This document shows, in pieces, positions 17,661 to 26,704 of a stretch of 64,000 bases of DNA (position 1 is the stretch's first letter; every line of letters starts with the position of its first letter). Origin of the DNA: Alcaligenaceae bacterium. GTDB lineage: Bacteria; Pseudomonadota; Gammaproteobacteria; Burkholderiales; Burkholderiaceae_B. A program made the translations under genes and the position numbers. The stretch covers positions 21,320 to 85,319 of the forward strand of contig CANCMG010000006.1 in assembly GCA_947378965.1 (NCBI GenBank). The letters are read 5' to 3'. Below the pieces are notes generated by a model. The model was not told where the DNA came from. It was given only the letters and a program-made list of their open reading frames with translations, and made no database searches.

Positions 17661-18668
17661 ATGCAAAATCTCATCGATCCCGTCATTCTTTTTTTTATTG
17701 TTGGTGTGCTGGCTGGCGCCGTCAAATCCAATCTCGAAATCCCCCCTGCCATCTCGCGATTCTTAGCCCTCTACCTGCTCATGGCGCTCGGGCTAAAAGG
17801 AGGCTTCGCCCTTTCGCACTCCGGCCTCACTGCTCACGTGGTCATCAGTTTGAGCGCAGCGGTTTTGCTTGCGATATTGATCCCCTTGTTGGGTTACTGG
17901 TTTCTTCGGCGCTTTGTTTCTGGCTTTGACGCAGCGGCCGTTGCCGCCACTTACGGCTCTGTCAGTGCGGTAACGTTTGTAACGGCTGTCCAATATCTCG
18001 AAAACCAACACATCGCCTACGGCGGACACATGGCCGCAGCAATGGCCTTGATGGAATCACCCGCCATCATCCTGGCGATTGTCTTTGCCAATACCTTGCG
18101 TCAAAAAAATAGGTCGCCGACTATTAGCCTGAATCGTGAACTGAGCGGCGCGAACGACTCACCCATCAAACGCAGCGTTTCAATCGGTAAGATCCTGCAC
18201 GAATCTTTTACCGATGGCGCTCAACTACTGCTGCTTGGGGCGATGATTATTGGCATGATCACCGGAGACACCGGACAGGCAGCCATGCAACCTTTTTCAG
18301 GTGACTTATTCAAGGGCATGCTGTCGTTTTTTCTGCTTGACATGGGCCTGATGGCCGCTCGCAATCTGCCGCAAGTTCGCGGTACATCGCCCGTGCTAAT
18401 CGCCTACGCAATACTTGGGCCAGTCTTACATGCAGGGCTGGCCTTAGGTTTGGCCTATCTCTTAGCGCTGCCAGCAGGCGACGGCGCCTTACTGATGGTG
18501 CTTGCCGCGAGCGCCTCGTATATCGCCGTGCCAGCGGTTCTAAGATTCGCGCTTCCAGAAGCAACCCCTTCGCTTTACTTCGGACTGAGCTTGGGCCTGA
18601 CGTTTCCGTTGAACATTTTGTTTGGGATCCCGATTTACGTCAGCCTGGCACACGCCGTACTGCGCTGA
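17661..18668 (+). CDS. SbtA-like sodium-dependent bicarbonate permease family protein
   Basis: 335 aa. The protein has about ten hydrophobic helices in two related halves. N-terminal DPVILFFIVGVLAGAVKSNL and the following LALYLLMALGLKGGFAL, then the GSVSAVTFV motif and later the second-half counterpart ASYIAVPAVLRFALPEA, are those of the SbtA (PF05982) family. Cyanobacterial SbtA imports bicarbonate with sodium; in heterotrophs the substrate is not established. It is divergent from a LysR gene. Confidence 0.82.
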   Translation: MQNLIDPVILFFIVGVLAGAVKSNLEIPPAISRFLALYLLMALGLKGGFALSHSGLTAHVVISLSAAVLLAILIPLLGYWFLRRFVSGFDAAAVAATYGSVSAVTFVTAVQYLENQHIAYGGHMAAAMALMESPAIILAIVFANTLRQKNRSPTISLNRELSGANDSPIKRSVSIGKILHESFTDGAQLLLLGAMIIGMITGDTGQAAMQPFSGDLFKGMLSFFLLDMGLMAARNLPQVRGTSPVLIAYAILGPVLHAGLALGLAYLLALPAGDGALLMVLAASASYIAVPAVLRFALPEATPSLYFGLSLGLTFPLNILFGIPIYVSLAHAVLR

Positions 18669-18702
18669 TTCGAATTTGTGTCCCCTGCCGTATGAACAAT
18701 CA
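18669..18702 (-). repeat. Degenerate tRNA-Val-derived attachment remnant
   Basis: This stretch (ttcgaatttgtgtcccctgc, then cgtatgaac) matches the 53-bp repeats at 28138 and 30686 with several substitutions, and continues like the flank of the 28138 copy. It is probably an old attachment-site scar just after the permease stop. Confidence 0.55.
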
Positions 18703-18734
18703 TTCGAGTGAAATACAGGATTTAGCGATCTGGG

Positions 18735-18768
18735 ATGCGTGGAAAAGGTCGTGTTGACACGACAGTTT
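18735..18768. repeat. Copy 1 of a 34-bp block with a 16-bp palindrome
   Basis: The perfect inverted repeat gtcgtgttgacacgac at 18748-18763 lies in a longer block beginning atgcgtggaaa that recurs at 30565-30598. Both copies lie near tRNA-derived repeats. Confidence 0.7.
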
Positions 18769-18933
18769 GAACAGGCTGACCGTTGCGAGCTGCCGATTGA
18801 TAAAAATAGATGACAACTGCCCCGAAACCGGTATAGTTATCCACAGTTGACTACAGTCAAGTCAATGAAAGCCTCGGTCAACTTTGGATTGGCACCTCCG
18901 GCACCCATCAAGATAAATCGAGTCAAAGACTAA

Positions 18934-19914
18934 TCAGGGCTTGTCGCTTGATTGAGGTACGTAGCCATCACCTTGTGCGTAGCGCGACTGCACCGCTGCC
19001 GCTGGCATGTACTTTTCTTCAAGTTCTCGAATCCCTTCAACCCCTGTAAATTCATACCAACTCTCGACCGCGTGACCTGCCAACTCCTTAATGTGTTCGA
19101 GCTCGAACGCAGTACCTTCTGCCTTCAGGCTATGCGCAAAATCCCACATCGCACGCGTGCCAGCTCGCGTGACAGCAAGGGGAAAGATCACTACGCTATA
19201 GCCCATCGCTTGAACCGCTTCGAGCGGTACCTTTGGCGTCGTTCGTTCTCGTGCGTAGCCGCCCATATTCATCATCTTTAAGCCGGGCACCTCGCGCGCA
19301 AACAACTCAAGCTCTTCTACCGTTCGCAGCCCTTCGCCGTACACTAAGTCGGCTCCTGCCTGAGCAAGGTGCTGGCCTCGTCGAATCGCTTCGTCCAAGC
19401 CCATGATACTTCTAGAGTCGGTACGACCAATGATCAAAAAATTAGGGTCCGTGCGTGCATCGCAAGCTGCTCTAATCTTGCCAGTCATCTCTTCGATTGA
19501 TGTGAGTTCTTTACCCGCGATATTGCCACAGCGCTTCGGGGACATTTGATCTTCGAGTTGAATGGCGGCCACACCGGCCGATTCGTATTCTCGGACTGTG
19601 CGACCGACACCAACCGCGTTACCATAACCAGTATCCGCATCAGCGATGACCGGTACGCAAACCGCTTGAACAAGACAACGCGCAACGAAAGTCATTTCCG
19701 TCAGAGTAATTAGCCCAACATCGGGTAAACCGAAGAGAGTATTTGAAACGCCAGCGCCTGACATATAGACGGCCGGAAAACCTGCGGTCTCGATAATCCG
19801 AGCAGTCAGTCCATTGTGCGCCCCCGGTGTCGGAAAGAACGCACCCTGCGTTAACTGCCGTCGAAACTCAGCGCGTTTTGCCTCTGCAGTCATCACATTC
19901 GTTACTAGTTTCAT
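18934..19914 (-). CDS. Isocitrate lyase/PEP mutase superfamily protein (PrpB-like)
   Basis: 326 aa from ATG 19914, chosen because AAAGGA lies 7 bases upstream. Superfamily features: GAHNGLTARIIETAGFPAVYMSG at the N-terminus, metal-site ADADTGYGN near residue 95, and SPKRCGN where lyases have K-K/R-C-G-H. The His to Asn change in that active-site loop distinguishes it from methylisocitrate lyase proper. The enzyme likely cleaves or forms a C-C bond of a 2-hydroxy or 2-oxo acid. It is the last gene of the ABC-transporter operon, behind an amidohydrolase. Confidence 0.83.
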   Translation of the reverse strand: MKLVTNVMTAEAKRAEFRRQLTQGAFFPTPGAHNGLTARIIETAGFPAVYMSGAGVSNTLFGLPDVGLITLTEMTFVARCLVQAVCVPVIADADTGYGNAVGVGRTVREYESAGVAAIQLEDQMSPKRCGNIAGKELTSIEEMTGKIRAACDARTDPNFLIIGRTDSRSIMGLDEAIRRGQHLAQAGADLVYGEGLRTVEELELFAREVPGLKMMNMGGYARERTTPKVPLEAVQAMGYSVVIFPLAVTRAGTRAMWDFAHSLKAEGTAFELEHIKELAGHAVESWYEFTGVEGIRELEEKYMPAAAVQSRYAQGDGYVPQSSDKP

Positions 19915-19986
19915 CGCGTTATCCTTTGTTGTGATCACCGTATCTTTAAGGAGCAGCGCGTTAGTTGCGTTGCAAGTGCTACCGGT

Positions 19987-20847
19987 TTAACCTTTACTCA
20001 CCAATTTAGGAGGGTACGGCGTCCAGCCATACCACTGCGCTGCAGCCTCACCCATCACAAGCGCGGCGTCCGCACGCGACAGATCTGCCAGCTCCTCATC
20101 GAAGAATCTGATCAACTCGGCGTACGAACACGTCAACCGAGTTAAATCAGAACCCCAAAAAACGCGTTGCGCACCGTAGGCGTCAAGCACCGTCCTAAGC
20201 ACGCGCTTAAGCGAGGGAAACGGGTAGGGTTCGGTCACTAAGGCTGGTAAGCAAGTCGCTTTCACTGCAAGATTGGGATAGCGCGCCAAACGCACCAGCT
20301 GCTCAAGGACCGGCCAAATCCCTTTGTCGCGCACCTCAGTGCCAATGCCAAGATGATCGATGCTCAGCTTAAGAGTAGGGTATTGCCGTAGAATCGGCTC
20401 TAGGGCTTCTAGCTGTCCGAAGGGATAAACCGAGACGCGAATGTTGTGCTCGGCAGCCATTGGCCAAAACCAGTCAAGCGTGCCGTCTGTCAACCACGTG
20501 CGCATCGGACCAGTAAACGTCACACGGGTTCCCAACACTTGCCAAGCGCGCGTAAGGTTTAGTAATTGTGCGGGCGCGTCGGAGGCGGCGAGCCACAGTC
20601 GTCCCAATGCACGAAACCGATCAGGATAGCGCGTAGCCGCGTCGATGACCAAGTCGTTGTAGTCTCCTTCAAAGGAGGGCGGAATCAAGATTGCGCCAGC
20701 AACTCCTGCTTTGTCCATCTCAGCGATCATATCTTCTGCTGTCACGGTCGGTGGGCCATGCAACCACCCTTGTCGATCAGCGGGCCAAGGGCGATCTGCA
20801 CGGTCACTCTCCCAAATATGAATTTGAGCATCGATCATGCGCATCAC
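19987..20847 (-). CDS. Amidohydrolase-2 family hydrolase
   Basis: 286 aa. The metal-site motif DAQIHIWES near residue 5 replaces the commoner DxHxH, followed by LSIDHLG near residue 155 and FWGSDLTR near residue 230. This is a TIM-barrel metal hydrolase or decarboxylase of the amidohydrolase-2 group. It overlaps the preceding permease gene and sits in the same operon. It is not closely similar to the enzyme at 5387. Confidence 0.8.
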   Translation of the reverse strand: MMRMIDAQIHIWESDRADRPWPADRQGWLHGPPTVTAEDMIAEMDKAGVAGAILIPPSFEGDYNDLVIDAATRYPDRFRALGRLWLAASDAPAQLLNLTRAWQVLGTRVTFTGPMRTWLTDGTLDWFWPMAAEHNIRVSVYPFGQLEALEPILRQYPTLKLSIDHLGIGTEVRDKGIWPVLEQLVRLARYPNLAVKATCLPALVTEPYPFPSLKRVLRTVLDAYGAQRVFWGSDLTRLTCSYAELIRFFDEELADLSRADAALVMGEAAAQWYGWTPYPPKLVSKG

Positions 20848-21686
20848 GCAGCCCCTTTTCTAATATGTGACGTATCGACTAACTGAGTCGCCGACTGTTC
20901 AGTTCGGTCTTGCAGATCAACCGTCGGTCGGCGTCGCGGTTCGGCGAGCAAGCGATTTGACAGCGCGCTAAACAAACTACCAAGTACCGCAAGCACAAAT
21001 ACCACAGCAAGCGTGCCACTTGCATTCAAGCCACTGGCCTGCTGCACAAGTCGATAGCCAAGACCCTCATTGGCGGCTACAAACTCGGCAACGACCGCAC
21101 CCGCAATGGCATAGGGAATTGAAAGACGAAGCCCCGCCTTAATCCACGCAATACAGGCTGGAAGAACAACGTACCAGATGCTTGTGAAGCGATCGGCACC
21201 CAAGACTCGAATCAACCTGAAGAAATCTGGATTAATCGACATCACCCCCTCTTGGGTGTTGATCAACATAATAAAAAAAACGATCGACGTGACCACCCCC
21301 ACTTTGGACGCAATGCCCAGACCGAACCAGAGAAGGAACAGCGGCGCCAGTGCGATACGCGGCGTCGAATTCGCAAGGTCAATGAATGGTTGCAGCGTCT
21401 TTCGCCAAAAGCGCGAAAGCCCTAAGAAGATGCCGAGCGCGATTCCGCCCACCGTGCCAATTGCCAAACCGATAAACGCTTCTTCAAGCGTTACGATCAG
21501 ATCACGGAGCAGCGTTGTTTGCGCCCAAGCCACTAGCTGAGCTGTGATCATGCTCGGTCTGCCCCAGAAGAACACATCGATACGGCCAGTAGAAGCGAAG
21601 TATTCCCAGGCTCCCAGCCCGCCAGCCACTAGCACGAGACGCGTTGCCCATACCAAAGCAGGGCTAGGTGCAGATACGTCGTTCAT
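20844..21686 (-). CDS. ABC transporter permease, SsuC/TauC type
   Basis: 280 aa with six predicted helices. The binding-protein-dependent transport motif is present as the EAA-like loop GADRFTSIWYVVLPACIAWI near residue 170. Early sequence GRIDVFFWGRPSMI fits nitrate/sulfonate/taurine-type permeases. Four-base overlaps couple it with the ATPase upstream and amidohydrolase downstream. It imports the ligand captured by the NMT1-like receptor. Confidence 0.88.
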   Translation of the reverse strand: MNDVSAPSPALVWATRLVLVAGGLGAWEYFASTGRIDVFFWGRPSMITAQLVAWAQTTLLRDLIVTLEEAFIGLAIGTVGGIALGIFLGLSRFWRKTLQPFIDLANSTPRIALAPLFLLWFGLGIASKVGVVTSIVFFIMLINTQEGVMSINPDFFRLIRVLGADRFTSIWYVVLPACIAWIKAGLRLSIPYAIAGAVVAEFVAANEGLGYRLVQQASGLNASGTLAVVFVLAVLGSLFSALSNRLLAEPRRRPTVDLQDRTEQSATQLVDTSHIRKGAA

Positions 21687-22543
21687 TTTGGTAGCTCAAC
21701 GTTGGTGGTACTGAGGTCAGGCTTGCGACTTGCCGCGTCTAGCATGCTCCAGATTTCAGTAAATAATTCTGATCCATCGGCATGGATCGTCGCCGCATTA
21801 CGAGGGCGCGCTAACTTTACCTCGATGTCTGCAATCACACCCGCAGGGCGCCCGCCGAGCACGATAATTCGGTCAGACATCAAAATCGCCTCACCCACGT
21901 CGTGAGTGATTAGAATCACACTACGTCGCTGCTTCTCCCACACCGAAAGAAACTCGTTCTGTATCGCCACACGGGTCTGCGCGTCCAACGCACCAAAAGG
22001 CTCGTCCATCAGGATGAGCGAAACGTCCATGGCGAGCGTGCGCGCCAAGGCGACTCGCTGGCGCATCCCTTGCGAAAGTTCCTCGATGCGGTAGTCTTCG
22101 TAACCTTTTAGCCCGACGCGTGCGATGAGTGCCCGAGCATCTCCCACGATCTGTGACCCAGTCAAGCGCGTTGAGCGAGGTTTGAGTCGTTCGCGAAGCC
22201 GCACAGCAAGCTCAACGTTACCTAACGCAGAGCGCCAAGGCAGCAACGTGTCGCGTGCGAACATAAATGCCGCTCGTCCTGCAACCACACCCTCTACGAG
22301 TTTCCCATCAATGCAGATTTCGCCCGAACTGGGCTGCATAAATCCAGCAATACAATTTAGTAGCGTGGTCTTGCCGCCGCCGCTTGGACCCACGATGCTA
22401 AGCAACTCGCCGCGCTTAACCGAAATCGATACCCCCTCCAACACGTTTGTGTCAGTGCCGGGGTAACGATAGCTTAAACGTCTGATTGCAACGGCTTCGT
22501 CGGCAAGTACCGCAGTTTCATGAGCTCTAACACCCATGCTCAT
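21683..22543 (-). CDS. ABC transporter ATPase, SsuB/TauB type
   Basis: 286 aa. Walker A GPSGGGKT near residue 55, signature LSQGMRQR, Walker B LILMDEPFGALD and H-loop ITHDVGE are intact. The FARDTLLPWRSALGNVELAV segment is typical of the taurine/sulfonate/NMT1 ATPase branch. About 20 residues at each end are extra. It is coupled by 4-base overlaps to receptor and permease genes. Confidence 0.9.
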   Translation of the reverse strand: MSMGVRAHETAVLADEAVAIRRLSYRYPGTDTNVLEGVSISVKRGELLSIVGPSGGGKTTLLNCIAGFMQPSSGEICIDGKLVEGVVAGRAAFMFARDTLLPWRSALGNVELAVRLRERLKPRSTRLTGSQIVGDARALIARVGLKGYEDYRIEELSQGMRQRVALARTLAMDVSLILMDEPFGALDAQTRVAIQNEFLSVWEKQRRSVILITHDVGEAILMSDRIIVLGGRPAGVIADIEVKLARPRNAATIHADGSELFTEIWSMLDAASRKPDLSTTNVELPK

Positions 22544-23571
22544 GGATTAAGGACGTAATCCGAACATTTGAGGTCGTCGCGGTCCAATTTTTTCAACGCC
22601 TTCATCAGGCGCACGCCGCTTGCAAAGTCATCGCAAGTGTAATTGGCTCGCATGCCTCCGCGCCGCAACTGCTCGATGATGCCATCGATCGTCTCGGGGG
22701 CGACACTGGTACCAAAACCCGCCGCCAATTCCGCTTTAAGTGCACCAGTATTAGCGGGATTCATCATCCACTCGCCTACTTCCTGAAGCGCCGCCCGAAT
22801 ACGAGGGCCAACCTCTGGTTGCTTGCTCACGAAAGCCGGATTGCCCACGACAAGCATATAAGGCTGATCCACTGGGGCGGGCACGCCCTTGGGCAGGCTC
22901 GAGTAATCGAAGATCGCAACCGCTTTCTTCGTACTTTCGAGCAGTTGCACAAAAGGCACTACCGCCATGATTGCGTCTACGCGACCCTGTTCAAGCGCAG
23001 CAACCTGCGGCACCCCGCTGCCAAGTGCAAGAACCTGTACGTCCTTGTCAGGGTCTAGGCCCGCCTCGATCAGTAAGTAACGAGTTGTCAGATCGACCTG
23101 CGCACCTGCCACAGTCACGCCTATTTTCATGCCGCGCAGCGCATGAATCGACTCTGGCCACTGCCCTTTGAATTTGGCGATAGGCGAATCAGGCTTGACC
23201 ATCACTGCCTGACTATTCTTGGCGAGCAGCGTCGCAAGTACCATGGGCTTTTGGCCCATTGCCACCGCGCTCAACCAAGGCGGCGCACCTGCCAGCGTCA
23301 CATCTGTCGACCCAGCGAGCAAGGGTGGCATAGGAGACTGCGTGGCGACCATCTCTACATCGAGACCGTGCTTTTTGAAGATACCTGTCGTCACGCCAAC
23401 GCTTACTGGTGTGTTACCGGGAAAATAAGGGTTATTGACACCGAAGCGCACTTTGATCGTTGGTTGTGACAAAGCGGGGACAGCGAAAGCGACTAGTAGA
23501 AAACTTATTAAGGTGACCATGACCGAACGAATACCGCAGAGCGATTTATTTATTTTTGTGCTTGACATCAA
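22540..23571 (-). CDS. NMT1/SsuA-type ABC periplasmic substrate-binding protein
   Basis: 343 aa with signal peptide ending near AVPALSQ. Mature features: VRFGVNNPYFPGNTPVSVGV, KHGLDVEMVA, LAGSTDVTLAGAPPWL, typical of the nitrate/sulfonate/thiamine-precursor receptor group. It is first in a five-gene operon (receptor, ATPase, permease, amidohydrolase, PEP-mutase-like lyase), so the ligand is likely an organic acid or amide that the two enzymes then degrade. The promoter must lie in the 688-base gap to the right. Confidence 0.85.
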   Translation of the reverse strand: MMSSTKINKSLCGIRSVMVTLISFLLVAFAVPALSQPTIKVRFGVNNPYFPGNTPVSVGVTTGIFKKHGLDVEMVATQSPMPPLLAGSTDVTLAGAPPWLSAVAMGQKPMVLATLLAKNSQAVMVKPDSPIAKFKGQWPESIHALRGMKIGVTVAGAQVDLTTRYLLIEAGLDPDKDVQVLALGSGVPQVAALEQGRVDAIMAVVPFVQLLESTKKAVAIFDYSSLPKGVPAPVDQPYMLVVGNPAFVSKQPEVGPRIRAALQEVGEWMMNPANTGALKAELAAGFGTSVAPETIDGIIEQLRRGGMRANYTCDDFASGVRLMKALKKLDRDDLKCSDYVLNP

Positions 23572-24259
23572 TGCCTCTCCTTGAGGTACGCCTTAACTAT
23601 TGACCAGGTCAAAAGACAAAAACATTACGCATTTATTGCGAGCGTCTCTTTGTGAGAGAACCGACTGCAACAAATGACTTAAGCTCATGTCTCAGTAGAA
23701 AATTTTTTTATAATTAAATTTAAACTCCGCGAAAGCATACCCTTTATTAATGCTGCTGTAGTTTTTTTTTTAACAATAATCGCGCTAATCAAACGCTCGC
23801 AGTGCAACATTCACGTGACGTTGTCTGTGAACCGACCAAAATAGCCTTGATTTCATGCTGGTTCAGCGATGGAGAGGTCATATGGACGCCTTCATGACGA
23901 ATCTGCCATAGCCTTAATTTTTTGTCACACGGCTACGTCTCGAAACTGGCGACCTAACTCAGTCAAAGTTTTTAGCCGCATCTCCACTCGGTCAGTTTTG
24001 AATCGGCGCCAACAGGTAAACGCTTGCACCGCCCAGACAACGCATTTTTATGTATCCTGCGACGTCCTTACGGGCTATAAAGATAAGGTATTCTAAAAAA
24101 TTCTTGTTATCGCCATCGCCTCTGACAGTCCGTCCGAATAATAATATATCGGAGCGAATTCAATCATGTGTCAACTCTCGTGATACACGATTAGCCGATT
24201 GACCGCCTAGCTAATTATCGATCTATTAATCAAACAATATTTGTTATGTGGAGTTTCTG
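23572..24259. other. 688-base intergenic region with possible IS21-type end
   Basis: AT-rich in its first half (several A/T runs at 23700-23790), which probably includes the promoter of the leftward ABC operon. At 23990-24016 the string ggtcagttttgaatcggcgc and following caacagg resembles the reiterated terminal repeats of some IS21-family elements; a close match is at 26577-26602. No transposase frame remains. I see no credible gene here. Confidence 0.4.
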
Positions 24260-25240
24260 ATGAAAGCCGATCGCGTTGTATTAGCCTCTGCAGTGATGTT
24301 GCTTACTGTTGCTCCTTTTGCAAAAGTTTCTGCTCAGTCTGTTTTCCCTGATGGTCCTGTAAAGATTGTGGTCCCGTATTTGCCAGGTGGCACGCCCGAC
24401 ATCATGGCCCGATTGATTGCCCCGGTATTGACGGCCAAGTGGGGGCAAACAGTCGTGATAGAAAATAAGGCAGGCGCCAACGGCTCAATTGGTACTGCCG
24501 AAGTCGCCAGAGCTAAACCAGATGGCCGCACACTTGTGCTTGGGACCACGGCGACGCATATTGTCAATGGCGAGCTCTATTCCAAGATGACCTACGATGG
24601 CCTCAAGGACTTCGCGCCCATTGCAATGTTGGGAACCTTGTCAAACGTCCTGATTGTGCATCCGAGTGTTCAGGCCAATAACGTGACTGAGCTAATCGCC
24701 TTTTTAAAGAAACAACCAGGCAAGCTGAATTACGGCTCAGGTGGCAACGGAAGCTCCAATCACCTTGCGGCTGAGATGTTTAAGAGTATGGCGGGTATCG
24801 ACATGATGCACATCCCCTACAAGAGCTCTGCACCCGCTCGTACAGCGCTGATGGCGGGCGAGGTCTCCATGATTTTTGAAAACGTGCCGACCGCGATTCC
24901 TCTGATTCAAGCCAATCAAGCCAAACCGCTGGGTATCACCAGCGCAAATGGTGCGAAGGTGATGCCAGAAGTCCCAACAATCGACGCCTCCGGCTTGCCC
25001 GGGTATGACATGTCTTTTTGGTACGGCTTGCTCGCGCCTGCAGGCACATCAGACGCGACTGTCAAGAAAATCCATTCTGATCTCATGGTCGTCTTACAGA
25101 CATCCGAAGTCCGTGGCAAGCTTGAGGAAGTGGGCATCGATCTTTCCGATATGAGCACACAGCAATTTAAAGACTACATGCGTGCAGAGGCACCGAAGTG
25201 GGCAAAAGTCGTGAAGGATTCGGGAGCCAAACTTGACTAA
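24260..25240 (+). CDS. Bug/TctC-family periplasmic solute receptor
   Basis: 326 aa from ATG 24260, preceded by GGAG at the right spacing; a GTG four codons upstream is less likely. Signal peptide runs to KVSAQ. Mature motifs are VKIVVPYLPGGTPDIMARLI, VVIENKAGANGSIGTAEVAR and MMHIPYKSSAPARTALMAGE. It precedes an asparaginase-like gene by 25 bases on the same strand, so the pair probably handles one amide-containing compound. Confidence 0.9.
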   Translation: MKADRVVLASAVMLLTVAPFAKVSAQSVFPDGPVKIVVPYLPGGTPDIMARLIAPVLTAKWGQTVVIENKAGANGSIGTAEVARAKPDGRTLVLGTTATHIVNGELYSKMTYDGLKDFAPIAMLGTLSNVLIVHPSVQANNVTELIAFLKKQPGKLNYGSGGNGSSNHLAAEMFKSMAGIDMMHIPYKSSAPARTALMAGEVSMIFENVPTAIPLIQANQAKPLGITSANGAKVMPEVPTIDASGLPGYDMSFWYGLLAPAGTSDATVKKIHSDLMVVLQTSEVRGKLEEVGIDLSDMSTQQFKDYMRAEAPKWAKVVKDSGAKLD

Positions 25241-25265
25241 CGTTACAAATTAAGGAGTTCTTGCT

Positions 25266-26264
25266 ATGAGTAATTCTGTCACACCCCATTGCGTGCTGCT
25301 CTCCACGGGCGGGACGATTGCTTCCAAAATCGATCCTAAGACAGGGCTTGCTTTGCCTACTATCACCGGTGAGGAGTTGTTCGCAAAAACCGGCGCGAGT
25401 TTAGATAATGTTGCGGTCACCATCGAACAGTTCTCCCAAGTCCCATCGCCCCATATGTCGATCGAGGAATGGATCAGGTTGTCCAAGCGGGTGACACAGT
25501 TGCTTGCGCGAGAAGATGTCAATGGCGTGGTGATTTCCCACGGGACAGCTACTCTCGAAGAAACCGCTTGGTTTTTGGACTTGACCCTCAGCTCACCCAA
25601 ACCGGTCGTGATGGTGGGTGCGCAGCGCAATCAGTCTGAAGCCGATTCTGATGGCACCAGAAATTTAGTGGATGGCATCAAGGTGAGTTTGACGCAGGAA
25701 GCGCGAGGACAAGGCGTGCTTGTTGTCCTTAATCAAAGAGTACATTGCGCGCGCGATGTTTCAAAGCAACATACTTTTAACGTTGAAACGTTTAATTCGG
25801 GTGAGTGGGGTTGTATTGGGCGGATTACGCCTGACAAAGTGATTTTCAGACGAGGGGTACCTCAACGTACGCATGTGCCTTTGACCGCCTCGTCCTTACC
25901 GCTCGTCGAAATCGTCTCCATGTATGTAGGGGCTTCTGCCAATGCCATTCATGGCGCAATGGCAGGTGGTGCAAAAGGGATCGTGATTCAGGCAACGGCC
26001 TCCGGACACGTCAATCCCGAAGTCTACGAAGGCGTGTTAGCTGCGTTAAACAAAGGGATCAAGGTCGTAGTCGCGAGCCGCGTGACACAGGGTGGGACCC
26101 GTGCGTGTTATGGCTTTGACGGATCCTCGGCACGCTTGCAGCAAGCCGGTGCCATACTGGCAGGAGAACTGTCCGCTTGGAAAGCAAGGATATTACTGAT
26201 GCTGCTGTTGCAGAACGAGCAAGGGAAAAAGGGAATTGAGGGGTACTTTGAGGCGCAGATTTAG
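25266..26264 (+). CDS. L-asparaginase/glutaminase family protein with altered active site
   Basis: 332 aa. First catalytic motif LLSTGGTIASK is intact near residue 12, and Lys of the second triad is in ARDVSKQHT. The second signature, normally HGTDTLEET, reads HGTATLEET near residue 95, so the Asp that holds the substrate amino group is Ala. The rest (VGAQRNQSEADSDGTRNL, GASANAIHGA) follows the family. The change suggests a substrate lacking the alpha-amino group, or reduced activity. AAGGAG precedes ATG 25266. No signal peptide is visible, so it is cytoplasmic. It forms a pair with the Bug receptor. Confidence 0.82.
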   Translation: MSNSVTPHCVLLSTGGTIASKIDPKTGLALPTITGEELFAKTGASLDNVAVTIEQFSQVPSPHMSIEEWIRLSKRVTQLLAREDVNGVVISHGTATLEETAWFLDLTLSSPKPVVMVGAQRNQSEADSDGTRNLVDGIKVSLTQEARGQGVLVVLNQRVHCARDVSKQHTFNVETFNSGEWGCIGRITPDKVIFRRGVPQRTHVPLTASSLPLVEIVSMYVGASANAIHGAMAGGAKGIVIQATASGHVNPEVYEGVLAALNKGIKVVVASRVTQGGTRACYGFDGSSARLQQAGAILAGELSAWKARILLMLLLQNEQGKKGIEGYFEAQI

Positions 26265-26704
26265 GGGTGACATCAGCCCAGTGGCTGCCAATGCTCGTTT
26301 GGACACCGTTGATATGGAACCCACTCGTGCGTGCGTAGTTAGCCACGAGAGTCAAGCAGCCTAATACAAGGAATAACCGCTCACAATAATTCAACAACCG
26401 TTATTTTTTCATGTGAGGAAATGATTTTGCTCTTAGCGCAACGACTTCTAGAATTTTGGGATCGATGCACTATTCAGCATTGAGCGATGCCGGTCTACAG
26501 TGCTTTAAAGGATTACGTGCGTCAGACCCACAAAAGGAGCAATCGTGGCACTACTGACGCTCTGATTGCTCCAGATGGTCAACATTGAATCGGCGCCAAC
26601 ACCTTAGAATCACGGCATAAACCATTCCGAGTTTTACGCCGCACCCCCTGTTTTTCGCCAACCGGCAGACTTTTACAATCTCTTAATGCACTAGGAATTT
26701 ATAA
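26265..26704. other. 440-base intergenic region with hairpin and repeat remnant
   Basis: A 9-bp perfect stem (ggagcaatc at 26536-26544 with gattgctcc at 26564-26572) encloses a 19-base loop. Directly after it, at 26577-26602, lies the string ggtcaacattgaatcggcgc continuing caacac, which matches 23990-24016. These look like leftovers of a mobile-element end. No gene seen. Confidence 0.4.

Noticed and set aside
23869..24096. 75-codon rightward ORF in the intergenic region
   Set aside because: No recognisable composition; it lies in AT-rich DNA with a possible IS21-type end, so it is probably chance.
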